Source: Phallusia fumigata (taxonomy: Eukaryota > Chordata > Ascidiacea > Phlebobranchia > Ascidiidae). Taken from it: DNA of 21,422 nt. This document shows, piece after piece, positions 9,184 through 19,227 of the stretch. The translations under genes were made by a program, and so were the position numbers. Numbering within the stretch: position 1 is the first letter of the stretch; every line of letters starts with the position of its first letter. A model generated the notes under the pieces. That model was not told the DNA's origin and searched no databases. It was given only the letters and a program-made list of their open reading frames with translations. The stretch covers positions 1 through 21,422 of the forward strand of contig QXVZ01027345.1 of the NCBI GenBank assembly GCA_008931825.1, written 5' to 3'.

Positions 9184-9245
9184 AAAAGGTTAGAGCATCG
9201 CACCTAACAGTACCAATACATGTATGTTTAAATCTTGTACCAGAA
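9184..9245 (+). repeat. tRNA-like remnant (possible SINE head or pseudo-tRNA)
   Basis: GGTTAGAGCATCGCACC resembles a tRNA D-arm with its internal A-box promoter. GTTTAAATCTTGTACC, about 25 bases later, resembles a degraded T-arm/B box and 3' acceptor strand. The acceptor stem and anticodon arm do not fold convincingly, so it is not a functional tRNA. A tRNA-derived SINE is the likeliest source. Confidence 0.4.
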
Positions 9246-9313
9246 AATAGCCTGTGAAATATGATGTGGTTTACATTGTACATATTTTTTTACTAACAAT
9301 AGTCTTTTTTTAG

Positions 9314-10294
9314 ATGACAGCCCTCAACTTTATGACCAAAATGAAGTTGAGGCAAGTTAGCGTGTATTAACAAAATATAATAAACTGGTTAGCAAGTTTG
9401 TTGCAGGGTACACAGACATATTTTGGAAATAAACAAATTAGTCATTTACAACGAAATACCCAAACAAACCTGGAACCTTTGCAGCTAGGCTGTGTTGGTA
9501 AAATTTATTTTGGTGTGTTTTGTTATAGTTAAATTTTATGTATCCCTCGAATTTTTATTCATGTAACTTCAACCACAATTTAACATGAACCCTTTTTCCC
9601 CTAAAACATACTTGTTTCTCACTTTAGGTTTGCAGTTTTCTATTTTTTGTTTTCATTGTTTTTCAGCATTTTCCAAAGCCGAAACAACTGAGAAAGGAAA
9701 GGTATGTATTTGCAAGTACAGTAAATTAAAGTAAGGTGTATTACCTTTTTGTCAAACCATAGAACCTAAACTAGTGATTTTCCATTGGTTTAGGCTTGCA
9801 ACTCACTTTCCAGAAAAACAACAAAAGCTTTAAAGAAAATTGCCTTGCAACTTTAATGTGATGAATAAGGCTACTTTTGGTAACAAATAAGATCAAAGCC
9901 AGTATCTGGCTTCGTCATGTGCACCCACATTTTGTCATTTAAACCAGACTAGCCATGTGCATTATTGTGCTATAGTTATTTCTTTTTAAGGGAACGTCAA
10001 TCAGAAAAACTCACGCCATCCACACAAAGATTTTATTTTGTTTGAGAGAAAAAATATGGCATGAAACTCGTTTCTTGCCGAAGCTGAAACCACAAAATCA
10101 AAAACAATTCCACCATAGGAACTTTGCCATTCAAAAACTGTTTTCAAGTTTCTGCACATCTCTTGAATATTACTTTACTTGCCGCACAGGAGCCAGGATG
10201 ATGGTCAGACCAGTAGCAGTGTGCAGATATTTGGAAATGGTCTTGAGCTAGAAAACCACACCTCATCATCCGAAATGAATGGGCCTAGTCCCAG
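9314..10294 (+). CDS. Possible chain of small host-gene exons (partial, unknown product)
   Basis: Three blocks with plausible splice signals join in phase: 9314-9355 (TTTTTTTAG acceptor, GT donor, frame starting MTALNFMTK), 9667-9701 (TTTTTCAG acceptor, AAAG|GTATGT donor, HFPKPKQLRKE) and 10190-10294 (CGCACAG acceptor, CCCAG|GTTAGT donor, SQDDGQTSSSVQIFGNG). Together they give 182 nt without a stop. A possible alternative exon at 9991 (ERQSEKLTPSTQ) also fits the second junction. The composition is basic, then Ser/Gln/acidic, as in disordered parts of nuclear proteins, but no domain is recognised. Another frame (DDSPQLYDQNEVE) is open through the first block. No downstream exon was found, so this is tentative. 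Confidence 0.3.
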
Positions 10295-10426
10295 GTTAGT
10301 TAAACATTTTTTTAGTTTGAATGCTTCGGACAAGGATAAGTAACGGTCAGTAATGTACAGAGCCAAACCCAATATTCTGCCCTATTCGCAAATTTTATGG
10401 CCCAACTGCTTGCCAACCTTTTTTCG

Positions 10427-10692
10427 TTAGCCAGGGGTAAAAAATCATGAGCATCATAAACTTCCCTACATGGCCCCAAACCCAATTTTATCTATAATTA
10501 AAGGTAACAGAATGTTTGTTTCATACTGGACTGCCATAAAGCGCTAGTTTTAAAAAAACAAATATCGTAGCCATAACGACACAAAATGTCAATCACGTTG
10601 GTGTTACTTTGGGTCACCGAGGTCAGATAAGGGATGATTATTAAAGAGCCGCATGTGGCTTTTGAACCGCGGTTTGTACACCTCTGGCTAAA
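10427..10692. mobile_element. hAT-like non-autonomous remnant
   Basis: The right part (10645-10690) reads AAAGAGCCGCATGTGGCTTT, then AACCGCGGTTTGTACACCTC and TGGC, a pattern typical of hAT-type MITE ends. TTAGCCAGGGGT at 10427-10438 is the short inverse of its terminus (ACCTCTGGCTAA). No clear 8-bp duplication and no coding sequence are seen. Confidence 0.3.
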
Positions 10693-11639
10693 ACTAATGC
10701 AAGTGTTTTACTTACCTTGTGTTTCCTTTTGTTGTGATAAGAAAACCTACTTAGTTTCAGTGCGTTGTCGTTTGATCTATCCAAAAACCAACCTGGTTAT
10801 GAATTAGTTATGTTCGCTGGAGTAGGGTGGGCCTTTGTTTAAACAGTCTTCTTGATTATTGTCTGTTGACTTCTACCAGCATTTCATTTGTTTAGCTTCT
10901 GTCCTAAAAAGTACTTGCAAGTGCACTAAATTTACTAGGCAAGCTAAGCTAAGCTACGATGTTGTTAGTACTTTGCTGTGCAAGTACAGAATGCAACAAA
11001 AACTATTTTACAGGTTCCTATTTTATGCCTCTCTAATTTATTGTGATGACCAATTAAACCAATTCTACTACTAAAGTGAATAACGTGCTGGTAACACGCG
11101 TCACAGCCAGTTAGTCGTTGTTTGTTTGTTAAAGTTGTTGGTGTGGATTTAAACCGTTTTCCTTGCTGTAGCAACCAGTAATCTTTGAAGAAAAATCTAA
11201 CGGGCTTAAACTAAGAACCTACACATGTTAAACGCTCCCAGTAATATTGTGATTCCTAATGCGATGTTATTTGTGTGATGATGAATCCCTTTTTGGATAT
11301 GACCTAGTGCTGGGTTGGATACTTTTTTAAACACAAAGTTCTCAAATAAAATTTTGCTTCTTCATTGATTATAACTATATTTTATTCCCAAACCACTACA
11401 TTTTGTAGATTTGAACATTTCAGTTAGGTGCTGTAGTGTTTTTGCCTGTTTGAAAGGTGAATTTGACAAGTCTTGTAATTAAACCTAAAACTAAGTGAAT
11501 GTAAACCGTTGCTTTTAGCTTGAGTAGGACTGTGTAAACTGTGGTGCCTAAAAACACACCAAACATACATGTTGGGTGTCGCTTTTTAGTGAGAAAGAAC
11601 TATTCTGCAGGAATGGTGCTTTGTGCTGTGGTAAGAATA
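10693..11639. other. No recognisable gene
   Basis: AT-rich sequence with only short frames. There are isolated acceptor-like and donor-like sites, for example around 11608-11629, but no phase-consistent exon chain continuing the possible gene upstream. Confidence 0.4.
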
Positions 11640-12370
11640 GAATCGTCTAAAATCTAAATTTGCATTTCAATTTCATCCCACCTCAATATGCGACTTAGCT
11701 ATTTGGTGTTTTAATCGGCAAGATTTCAATTTTAGCCAAGCCAAAGAGTTGTCCTATTCTGAAATTACATTTTAACACAAATCGAAACTTTAAAAAAGAA
11801 ATGCTGCTGCCAAAGTTCAATAGAACAGGCGACAGGGGAAAGTTTCGCTATTGGAAGAAATGCTGCTGTTAAAAGGGTTTGACACATAGGGTCCGAGTTA
11901 TATAAAAATGCAAAGGTATCAGATTACCATTTTCGTTTTTGTTTTGAAATCACATATGTGCCCATCAGCGAATCAAGCGTTAAGTCTCACATGATTTTGA
12001 AACAGAGATTTATTTATTGGGTAAAGTGATATTGGAAACACATCGGAGTACACCACAACGACGAAAAAGGTGCGATGGGACAATTAAAGTCACTGTGTTG
12101 TATTTTTTAACCTCAGAAATCCTCACATACAGTGCAGTTAACATTTTTGTTGCAGTTTAAAACGATATGTTCAAACACGGAATGAGCACATAACAAGGCA
12201 AGAGTGACTGACAACTCTTTCGTAAAGGATCTTGTGTTTGATGTCAACACTATAAAACATGTCAAAACCTTATAGTTTTTGCGTGCCCGTAGCTTAGTCA
12301 CTTAGGCGAACTTGCTTTAAGCAAAAATGCTTGCAAGCCACACAAACTAGATGTTAAAGTAGCGATTAGA
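11640..12370. repeat. Repeat module A, copy 1 (diverged)
   Basis: Homologous in order to 13181-14005 and 20583-21290. Shared landmarks include GCTGCTGCCAAAG, AGAACAGGCGA, GACAATTAAAG, TCAGAAATCC, GTGTTTGATGTCAACACTAT and TAGTTTTTGCGTGC. It is the most diverged of the three. No frame is conserved between the copies. Confidence 0.75.
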
Positions 12371-12544
12371 AAAGTTCATGCATACATTCGTGGGCGCACA
12401 GTTTTAATATTTACCATGACCTGCGTTGTTTAAACATAAAACACTTTGGCCGTGTCTGACAGATAAACTTTGGTCGCGGCTGGTGTAAATGCCTCGCTGC
12501 TTGCCGCGAGATCAAAAAACCGTACCGCAAGTCGTTAAACGCCT

Positions 12545-12796
12545 CTGATGTGAATCAGCCTTTACGTCAAGTCCGCGGAAGAATTAGATTTCACCTTAAT
12601 ATTTTGAAATAGTTTGTTTTGTGGTCGACAATTTATTGGTAGGCTAGATCAGCAGAGCCCGCCCACGTTCAATATCTGGACGTAAATCAACAATATTAGC
12701 GACCAACACGGGTTGTTAAATTTTTGCCAAAGCTTCTCACGTGTCTAGTCTCGCGTCTGGAGTCGAGACTGACCATTTTGTACGTGATGTCCCGTA
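12545..12796. repeat. Repeat module G, copy 1
   Basis: Closely matches 17495-17733, sharing AGAATTAGATTTCACCT, TGTGGTCGACAATTTATTGG and GGACGTAAATCAA blocks. It ends in the GTCTGGAGTCGAGAC hairpin (12755-12769) and the TACGTGATGTCCCGTA palindrome (12781-12796). A 9-base stretch, TCAGCAGAG, is absent from the other copy. Confidence 0.8.
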
Positions 12797-13180
12797 AGGA
12801 TAAGGAAAGCGATATCAGCCTACCTAGAAATATGCATCGTTAATTTGACCGGCAGTGGCTAGCACTCTCCCACAATAAGTCCAGGCTTGTCTGGGGTCGA
12901 GACTAGTTGAACGTGATGTCACGTAGTTGAACGCGGATTGGGTTAAGTCTGTTGTCAGAAATTTTCAGAAACATTGCTAAACTTGCGTTGCGTTGCAGTT
13001 TGTCGTAAATTGATTGAAAGCGCTTGTGACATGAATACCATGAGCGTTGTAAAGAAAGATATGTATTCCACACTATTGAAAAAAATGTCAAAAATCGACG
13101 CCTATTGCCCCGAAAATACGTTTTTGCGTGAGATATCGAAACCTTTGTTTTTTCAATACATGCAGCAACCCACATGGTAA
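12797..13180. repeat. Repeat module B, copy 1
   Basis: Near-identical to 18563-18940 and 20218-20582. It starts at GGAAAGCGATATCAGCC and contains GACCGGCAGTGGCTAGCACT, the GTCTGGGGTCGAGAC hairpin (12889-12903) and an ACGTGATGTCACGT palindrome. It joins directly to module A in all complete copies. Here it follows module G without the GGCAGACTGG leader seen in the other two copies. Confidence 0.85.
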
Positions 13181-14005
13181 ATCTGCAGGAGAAATGTTTT
13201 CCGGTTGCTCCGACCAGTGTTTTGTTAAATTCCATCACTAGGACCACGCCGCCAAAAACTTGATATGTGACATTGCAACTTGGGATTTTGGTGGGAAAAA
13301 CACCAAAGATTTTGAGCGGCCGCTGAATCATTTTAAAATTTCGAGTGATTTGTTTTACTCTGGGTCGATTAAGGTGCCCCGCAAACGAGTCGATATAATG
13401 CATTTTTAAGTTAACATTTTTACACCGACCGAAACTTTTACAACAAATGCAAGCCAAAGTGCGTTAGAACAGGCGAGAGAGGTAGTGACGCCATTCGGAG
13501 AAATGCTGCTAATAAAAGGGTGTGACTCATATGCTCCGAGTTGTACAAAAAGATTAGATTTACGTGTCAGTTTTATTTGTAAGATCACAAATGTGCACAA
13601 CGGTAAACTAAACGTCAAGCTACCCGACTCTGATTGGATTTTAAAACGGAGATTTTTGATAGGGTAAGGTGATATCACAAACACATCGTAGTGCGCCATA
13701 ACTGCAACAAATGCGATGAGACAATTAAAGCCGCTTTGCTGTATTTTTAACATCAGAAATCCTCATAAACATTGCAGTAATCATTTTTTGCAGTTAACAT
13801 GGAATGTTCATAAACACGGAGTCATCGCTTAGCAACTCGACAACGACTGACAATTTCTCTGTAAAGGATCGCGTGTTTGATGTCAACACTATGAAACATG
13901 TAAAAACGTTCTAGTTTTTGCGTGCAAGTAGCTTTGCCACTTTAGCCAACTTGGTTGAAAGCAGAAATATTTGCAAGCCGCATTAAACAATATGTCAAAG
14001 CCCCA
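13181..14005. repeat. Repeat module A, copy 2
   Basis: Follows module B as in the 20.2-kb copy. The first 75 bp are almost identical to 20590-20660. The middle carries a hAT-like stretch (GAGCGGCCGCTGAATC), and the tail matches 12104-12370 and 21048-21290. This copy keeps about 170 bp (about 13514-13700) that is deleted from the 20.6-kb copy. Confidence 0.8.
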
Positions 14006-14095
14006 ATTTGAAACGATTGTACACCCAGCTATGTCCTGGGCGCTTGTATTGTCGCTTGTAAGGAAGACAACCGTTCCTATGCTTACGATAATTCA

Positions 14096-14155
14096 TACTT
14101 GCGTTGTTTGCCTTCGTCACAGTCTGGAATGACTTTTTCTTCCGCAGCAGCAGTT
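14096..14155. repeat. 60-bp repeat shared with 19091-19150
   Basis: Identical to 19091-19150 except for one base (CTTCG versus CTCCG). Sequence on both sides differs between the two places, so this is a short transferred block with sharp edges. Confidence 0.8.
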
Positions 14156-14289
14156 CTGTTTTCTTGTCACGCGCTCGGGTACCTAATTGAGGTGAAAATG
14201 TACATTTTGTAATAAGTACCAGGCCTTCTTTAAAAGAGCAAATGCATGTGGTTTGCACCATGAGCATACCTAGCTCTTTTTGCTTTTAC

Positions 14290-14490
14290 TATCTTGGTCC
14301 ACTGTCGACAATTTATTGGCATTTCAGCAGAGCCCACCCACATACCATAAGTGGACGTAAATCAACAATACAGTATTAGCAACTAATGCGTTGCTAATTT
14401 GCTCCGCAAAAATCTCTCACGTGACGTCTTGGTTTATGTCTGGTGTCGAAGCTAACCTTTTGTGCATGCTGTCGCGAAATTCAAAGGCAC
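14290..14490. repeat. Repeat module G, degenerate copy
   Basis: Shares GTCGACAATTTATTGG, GCAGAGCCCACCCACAT and GGACGTAAATCAACAATA with module G, then a worn hairpin, GTCTGGTGTCGAAGC (14438-14452). It is older than the 12.5- and 17.5-kb copies. Confidence 0.65.
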
Positions 14491-15185
14491 CTTCTTTTCT
14501 GCCTTGGTTGCACAACGCTGTGTTGATTACGGTTATGCAGGAAACTTAAAAAACAAATCTTTCATGTTTGCTGTTTGTTTTCACTTTTCGAACAACATCC
14601 TTTGTCTTGTTTCTGTTTCCCGCCGTTAGCCAGTGTGCACCACAACGCCGACCTTTAAGTGTCGTTGCATTTGACTCAGAATGTTGTTGCTACTTTAACA
14701 GAACTGCCCGTAACTCTTTCGTTGGGAACATGAATAGTTTTACGTGTGCCAAGACCAGCCGGATTTAGCAAAGCCCGTTTAAGTCTTCATGTTGGGCGTG
14801 ACAAAATATCCGAAAGGTTGTTTTTAGCCGACATTTTAACGAGCCAATGCGAATTTGAAACGTGGTTATTGTTTTAAGAACATTATCAGTTAAAGAGTCT
14901 ATACGAAACAAGGCAAAAGACTTTGCCGCGAAAGTGCAATACATTTTTTATCCTATTTTTTTACCAAGAACAGACGTTTTCTTTCCATATCCTTTTTATT
15001 CGGTGCTGGGTGTTGCTGGAAGTTTAAACCATTTTATTTATTATCAGAAAAACTGCATTTCCACACTAAACCTGGTTGCTTATGGGTCCCCTTTTATGAA
15101 GGGTTTGTCTCTTTCCCAGTGGCTTCGCACGCGATCTTGTTTACTTGGTGATGATTCACCGTAATAAGTGCGACCGGCCTGTGGG
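14491..15185. other. No recognisable gene; unique or unassigned DNA
   Basis: No family signature is seen in any frame. A TATGGGTCCCCTT motif followed by ATGAAGGG (15081-15103) is repeated at 17339-17361, which suggests a further worn repeat. Confidence 0.4.
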
Positions 15186-15660
15186 TTTGCTACCGACAAC
15201 GTCAATGCTCCTGTGTATTATAAATGGTTCAAACCGAATTCGTATGAAGTATTAGTAGGTCAGATATGCGTATCAAATCTGGACGTAAAGTCATCTTCAG
15301 TTTATCGGTAAAATATGTTTGTTGGAAACAAATGTGCGTCGTTTGTTTGACCCGCAGTGGCCTCTCAGGCAGAGTCCGGACACCAGTCTGGTCTCGAGAC
15401 TGACCATTTTGTACGTAACGTTGTTACGTAATTTAAGGTGCGATAAGGTTCTGGTGTCAGAAATCTATGTCAATGTTGCTACACTAAAACAGCATAGTAT
15501 TTTGTCTCAAATTAATCAGATAAACTTTAAACAAGATAGAGCGATGCATTGATTATTACTACTTGTTCAAATTCAACAGTTGTTGGAGTTGTAGTATGTT
15601 TGTAACACAACGTTGTGCAACATGAATTGGGCACCAATGATAGAAAAATCGTTGATCTAT
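15186..15660. repeat. Repeat module C, copy 1
   Basis: Matches 19228-19735. It opens with GCTACCGACAACG and ATTATAAATGGTTCA, then TTTGACCCGCAGTGGCCTCT, a GTCTGGTCTCGAGAC hairpin (15386-15400), a palindrome TACGTAACGTTGTTACGTA (15412-15430), ATAAACTTTAAACAAGATA and GTTTGTAACACAACG. No coding frame is shared. Confidence 0.8.
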
Positions 15661-16179
15661 ACGCATAGGCGCCGAATTTTGAATTTTTTCGGGTATGCAA
15701 ATTTTTATGACGTCATGAAATATCAAATATCTTTATTGGCGCTAAATAGTGTGAGACTGTGTTAAGGCTTGCAGTTTAAGAACGTCACGCAACGCAATTC
15801 TACCGCCGAAAAGTTTGTTGCTGTTGCAAACGAACGCATGTTTCTGTGTGGTAAGGCTGCCCAGCAAGCACGTGCTGTTGCGAAAGGCAACGAGTTGTGT
15901 CGGCGAACGAATAAAAACTGGTGGAATGGCGGTACATGTTTGTTACGGACGGCAGCGCTCCGCTGTAAATTTAATATTTCTTTCCCGCCAGAATGGCTGT
16001 TGCATCACAGGCTCACTATGACGTCACTATTCCGCCCATTTTTTCCCTCGTGTTTTGTGGTTTCTCATGCAAATTATTTCCTAGTTACCAGCGATTGAGC
16101 TCAATGGCGTTTGTTACGTGTGGTTTGAAATTGAAAAGAACTTCCAAGTAAATAATGCCTGGCGAATGTTGGTCAAACG
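15661..16179. other. Unassigned DNA within the repeat array
   Basis: Frames here have no recognisable domain and no counterpart in other modules. It is possibly unique sequence between modules C and D. Confidence 0.35.
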
Positions 16180-16202
16180 CTCGGGTATGCGGCATACCCG
16201 AG
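16180..16202. repeat. Perfect 23-bp palindrome
   Basis: CTCGGGTATGC, one G, then GCATACCCGAG. A third partial copy, CGGGTATGCC, follows at 16212-16221. GCCTGGC upstream (16158) and GCCAGGC downstream (16218) form an outer pair, so a larger cruciform is possible. Confidence 0.85.
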
Positions 16203-16204
16203 AT

Positions 16205-16330
16205 TTTCGTCCGGGTATGCCAGGCTCCTTGTGCAGAATGAAATCGCAACCCTTACCGTGGCATGACAAATGTGGTGACGTCATCACCGTGCGGCAAAAT
16301 GAGGGTGTTTCTAAAATGTTTGAATCCGCT
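16205..16330. repeat. Repeat module D, copy 1
   Basis: Matches 19790-19905 and, more weakly, 17970-18015. The shared block holds AGAATGAA, TGACGTCAT, ACCGTGCG and TTTCTAAAAT. The TGACGTCA core equals a CRE half-site pair, but no function can be read from this. Further into this stretch, 16370-16400 repeats ACGCTCTTGT and AATTATAAAT of module C. Confidence 0.65.
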
Positions 16331-16899
16331 GCCATTCAAGCGACAACATCCCATCCCTACATTTGCAGCGGACAATGGCAACGCTCTTGTAAATTATAAA
16401 TATTCCAAACCGGATACGGACAAATCGGGATTCACACCAGACGCGGTTAATGGTAGCGGTGCGATTTTTGATCTCTCCCCAAGCGGCGGGCATTCACACC
16501 AATGGGCGTCATGCCGTTTTCTCGGTGCTTGAGAACGTTGTTTGTGCAGGGTATTCGGCTTGTTGTGATTAATTTCTGGCAGTTTGAAGTAGTTTTATTT
16601 GTAGATTGATAGTTTTTTTGAATGTGTTTAATAGAAAATTTAGAAGGGGAAGTTAAAATATTGATGGCAATTGTGCAACTTGTCTTGTTACAAGTAATTT
16701 GTGGTTTTTGTCAAAGTAGTACTAACTTAAATTCCCTATCAACGATTTAGCGACGCGTAGACACTCAAAATTTCAAGCACATTGACTAAGTTTTCTTGCC
16801 AATAAAAATGAATTGTCGCCATGTTGCCGCAACTGCTGGTGTGAAGGTCCTTGCCACTTCAAGCATCTCGCGGAAGATGCCCTCACAACCACAGCTTCT
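16331..16899. other. Unassigned DNA
   Basis: Apart from the short module-C echo at 16370-16400, no gene or repeat is recognised. Open frames on both strands near 16260-16530 lack domain signatures. Confidence 0.35.
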
Positions 16900-16900
16900 A

Positions 16901-17123
16901 CTAGGGATGTTTAAAGTAGAGTAGCTGGCTATTCTAGAATAGTTGTTTCGAATCCAGAATATCGAGTCCAAGTCTTATATTAATTTTGGCAGAATGACAC
17001 ACAAAATTGTATGTAACAAAACAAAATAAAGGACTGTATATTTAATATTCAAAAGGTACCCAGTTTCTTCTATTACATCTCCTGTAACCCAAGGGTGATT
17101 TTCCTTTAAACGTCTAACCCTAA
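16901..17123. mobile_element. Possible short hAT-like MITE
   Basis: It starts CTAGGGATGTTTAAAG and ends with the inverse-like CTTTAAACGTCTAACCCTAA, with a five-base difference between the ends. The internal GTTTCGAATCCAGAATATCG resembles subterminal stretches of hAT MITEs. No duplication of the target is clear. Confidence 0.25.
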
Positions 17124-17440
17124 ACATGTCAGACGGGCAGTAGTTACAGTTAAGTTTGAAGGTTGCAAACAAACGTTTGTAATCGAAAACTCTAAGCCAG
17201 TAAGGCTACTACTATTTTCCGGCCTGATGCCACCACAAATGTACAACTAAATCGAGTTGCACAATCAACAGCACTTTTAAATTTTTGCTGATGCTCGTCG
17301 TGATCGTCCCGTTACTCGTTACGCTCGTGTAGTGTTATTATGGGTCCCCTTCCATGAAGGGGACACATTGTTTTTACCCTGTTTTTTTCTGTCCAACGCA
17401 AGTTTGTTCCCACGTTTTGGTCATGTAGGAGTTGTTCAAA
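17124..17440. other. Unassigned DNA with a G/C-rich palindrome
   Basis: GTCCCCTT, five bases, then AAGGGGAC at 17344-17364 is a perfect 8-bp-arm hairpin, partly conserved at 15087-15103. The preceding stretch has several CGT-rich short echoes (CTCGTCGTGATCGTCCCGTT). No gene is seen. Confidence 0.5.
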
Positions 17441-17745
17441 GTTTCTATACTTACCATGACCTGCGTTGTTTAAACCCGTTGTGACCAGTCTGCACGGATT
17501 GTTACGTCATGGCCCGCAAAAGAATTAGATTTCACCTAAATATTTTGAAATAGTTTGTTTTGTGGTCGACAATTTATTGGTAGGCTAGACCCGCCCACGT
17601 ACAATATCTGGACGTAAATCAATAATATTAGCGACCAACACGCGTTGTTCATTTAACATGCCAAAGCTTCTCACGTTAAGTCTAGTCTCACGTCTGGAGT
17701 CGAGACTGACCATTTTGTACGTGACGTCCCGTAATTCAAGGCGCG
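17441..17745. repeat. Repeat module G, copy 2
   Basis: TTACCATGACCTGCGTTGTT (also at 12412-12431) precedes a close match to 12545-12796. The hairpin is at 17692-17706 and the palindrome reads TACGTGACGTCCCGTA. Confidence 0.8.
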
Positions 17746-17935
17746 ATAAGTTCCAGGTGTCAGAAATCTCAGTTATGTTTGCAATACGTACACAATGTAG
17801 CAAATTAATCAGTATTTTTCATGCAAGAATACTATTAAACCATGTGCGATGCATTGGTTGTCACTAATGGTTTGTTATTAACAGCTGTGGGGTGTAGCCT
17901 GTTTGTAACACAACATTGCAATCATGCCGTAAGGG
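17746..17935. repeat. Repeat module C, partial copy 2
   Basis: Continues module G with GTGTCAGAAATCTC, TGCATTGGTTGTCACTA and GTTTGTAACACAAC, matching 15450-15620 and 19500-19670. The block around ATAAACTTTAAACAAGATA is missing. Confidence 0.65.
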
Positions 17936-17969
17936 TGTTCTATTTTAACGGATTAAAACACATGCACTG

Positions 17970-18135
17970 TTGAATTAATGTGTGATGACGTCAAAACCGT
18001 GCGACAAAAAAGGTTATTTTTGTTTTAACCAGCTATCAAAACAAAAACAACCACTGGTCCGCGGATTGAAGCTTGTTGTGTGTAGATAAGAACCACTGTT
18101 GAATTTCGGCACTTGTTGCTATTTTAGGACAGGTC
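17970..18135. repeat. Repeat modules D and E, copy 2
   Basis: Shares TGTGATGACGTCA, ACCGTGCGAC, AAGCTTGTTG-like and TAGATAAGA blocks with 19855-20010. Confidence 0.6.
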
Positions 18136-18504
18136 GTTACACGACTCCTTGTAACGTGACGATGTGGTGAATTGTTTAAAGTTACCTGGAGAAGGATATG
18201 GATTGAAATATTTTTTTTTAATATTCTGTATATTTGGCTATACAACACTTCACACTTTTAAAATGAAGCGGCACACCCCGACCTCATTTTTTGCCAGGAC
18301 AGTATTTTGAAGATAATTAATTTCTAAGCTGACGCCATGAAACTTCATAAATGCACTGTGGGGTGAGCCGTTCACCTTAAGTTTGAATAAGCGAATTGTT
18401 CAACTGTCAATTAAATTTGTTGAGAATAAAATGTTTTTGCTTCCTAAAAAAAGGTTGTTAGGTGTCAGTTACACTGCGGCACCTAGCATGGTCTTGCGAC
18501 AAAC
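18136..18504. other. Unassigned DNA
   Basis: No frame with a recognisable domain. No strong match to the other modules was noticed. Confidence 0.35.
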
Positions 18505-18562
18505 TATTGTTTCGTGGCAGACTGGTTGCAAAGCACTGGGCTACAAAATAAAGTGTGGGGGG
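18505..18562. repeat. Leader repeat F, copy 1
   Basis: TTTCGTGGCAGACTGGTTGC, then GGGCTACAAAATAAAGTGTG, matches 20155-20217 with very few differences. In both places it directly precedes module B. Confidence 0.85.
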
Positions 18563-18940
18563 TAAAGGAAAGCGATATCAGCCTACCTAGAAATATGCAT
18601 CGTTAATTTGACCGGCAGTAGCTAGCACTCTCCCACAATAAGTCCAGGCTCGTCTGGGGTCGAGACTAGTTGAACGTGATGTCACGTAGTTGAACGCGGA
18701 TTGGGTTAAGTCTGCTGTCAGAAATTTTCGTAAACATTGCTGAACTTGCATTGCGTTGCAGTTTGTCGTAAATTAATTGAAAGTGCCTGTGACATAAATA
18801 CTATGAGTGATGTAAAGAAAGATATGTATTCCACACTATTGAAAAAAAATGTCAAAAATCGTCGCCTTTTGCCCCGAAAATTACGTTTTTGTGTGAGATA
18901 TCGAACCTTTGTTTCTTTGTTTTTTCAATACATATGAAGC
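18563..18940. repeat. Repeat module B, copy 2
   Basis: Near-identical to 12797-13180 and 20218-20582, with single-base insertions in A runs near 18841 and 18881. The hairpin is at 18652-18666. Confidence 0.85.
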
Positions 18941-19090
18941 GACCAACAAAACAGACTTCGGCGTGGAAATTTGCAGTTTGATTTCATCGCACCTTGATAT
19001 GTGATATGGCAACCTGGGGTTTTTGTGGGAATTAAAACACCAAATTTTTAGTTGAGGCCAGGGGTCTCAAACACTCGGCTCGTCAGGTGG
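18941..19090. repeat. Repeat module A, partial copy with hAT-like end
   Basis: 18957-19085 matches 20680-20815. It includes CCAGGGGTCTCAAACACTCG, which looks like a hAT-type terminal sequence. The module then breaks off at the 60-bp block 19091-19150. Confidence 0.7.
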
Positions 19091-19150
19091 TACTTGCGTT
19101 GTTTGCCTCCGTCACAGTCTGGAATGACTTTTTCTTCCGCAGCAGCAGTT
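19091..19150. repeat. 60-bp repeat shared with 14096-14155
   Basis: One mismatch over 60 bp. It marks a junction between module A and module C sequence. Confidence 0.8.
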
Positions 19151-19227
19151 CGCAAATTTTTTAGTATCAGTGGCTTGTCGTTATTGTTGGCGTGGTTACC
19201 CTCATGAATGCGTACTATTTCTTTCGC

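Noticed and set aside
12284-12340. GCCCGTAGCTTAGTCACTTA, resembling a tRNA 5' half
   Set aside because: The other copies of the module (13925, 21215) do not keep the similarity, and no T-arm or acceptor pairing follows. It is likely coincidence.
12903-13457. Minus-strand open frame of 184 residues in module B/A, with a 111-residue relative at 20320-20655
   Set aside because: The two copies differ by offsetting single-base length changes in A runs, so a stretch of about ten residues is read in different frames. The third copy (18.7-18.9 kb) is broken, and no domain is recognisable. The openness is probably chance within a repeat.
16114-16532. Overlapping frames of 60-93 codons on both strands
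   Set aside because: They overlap a palindrome and repeat module D, are open on both strands at once and have no recognised motif.
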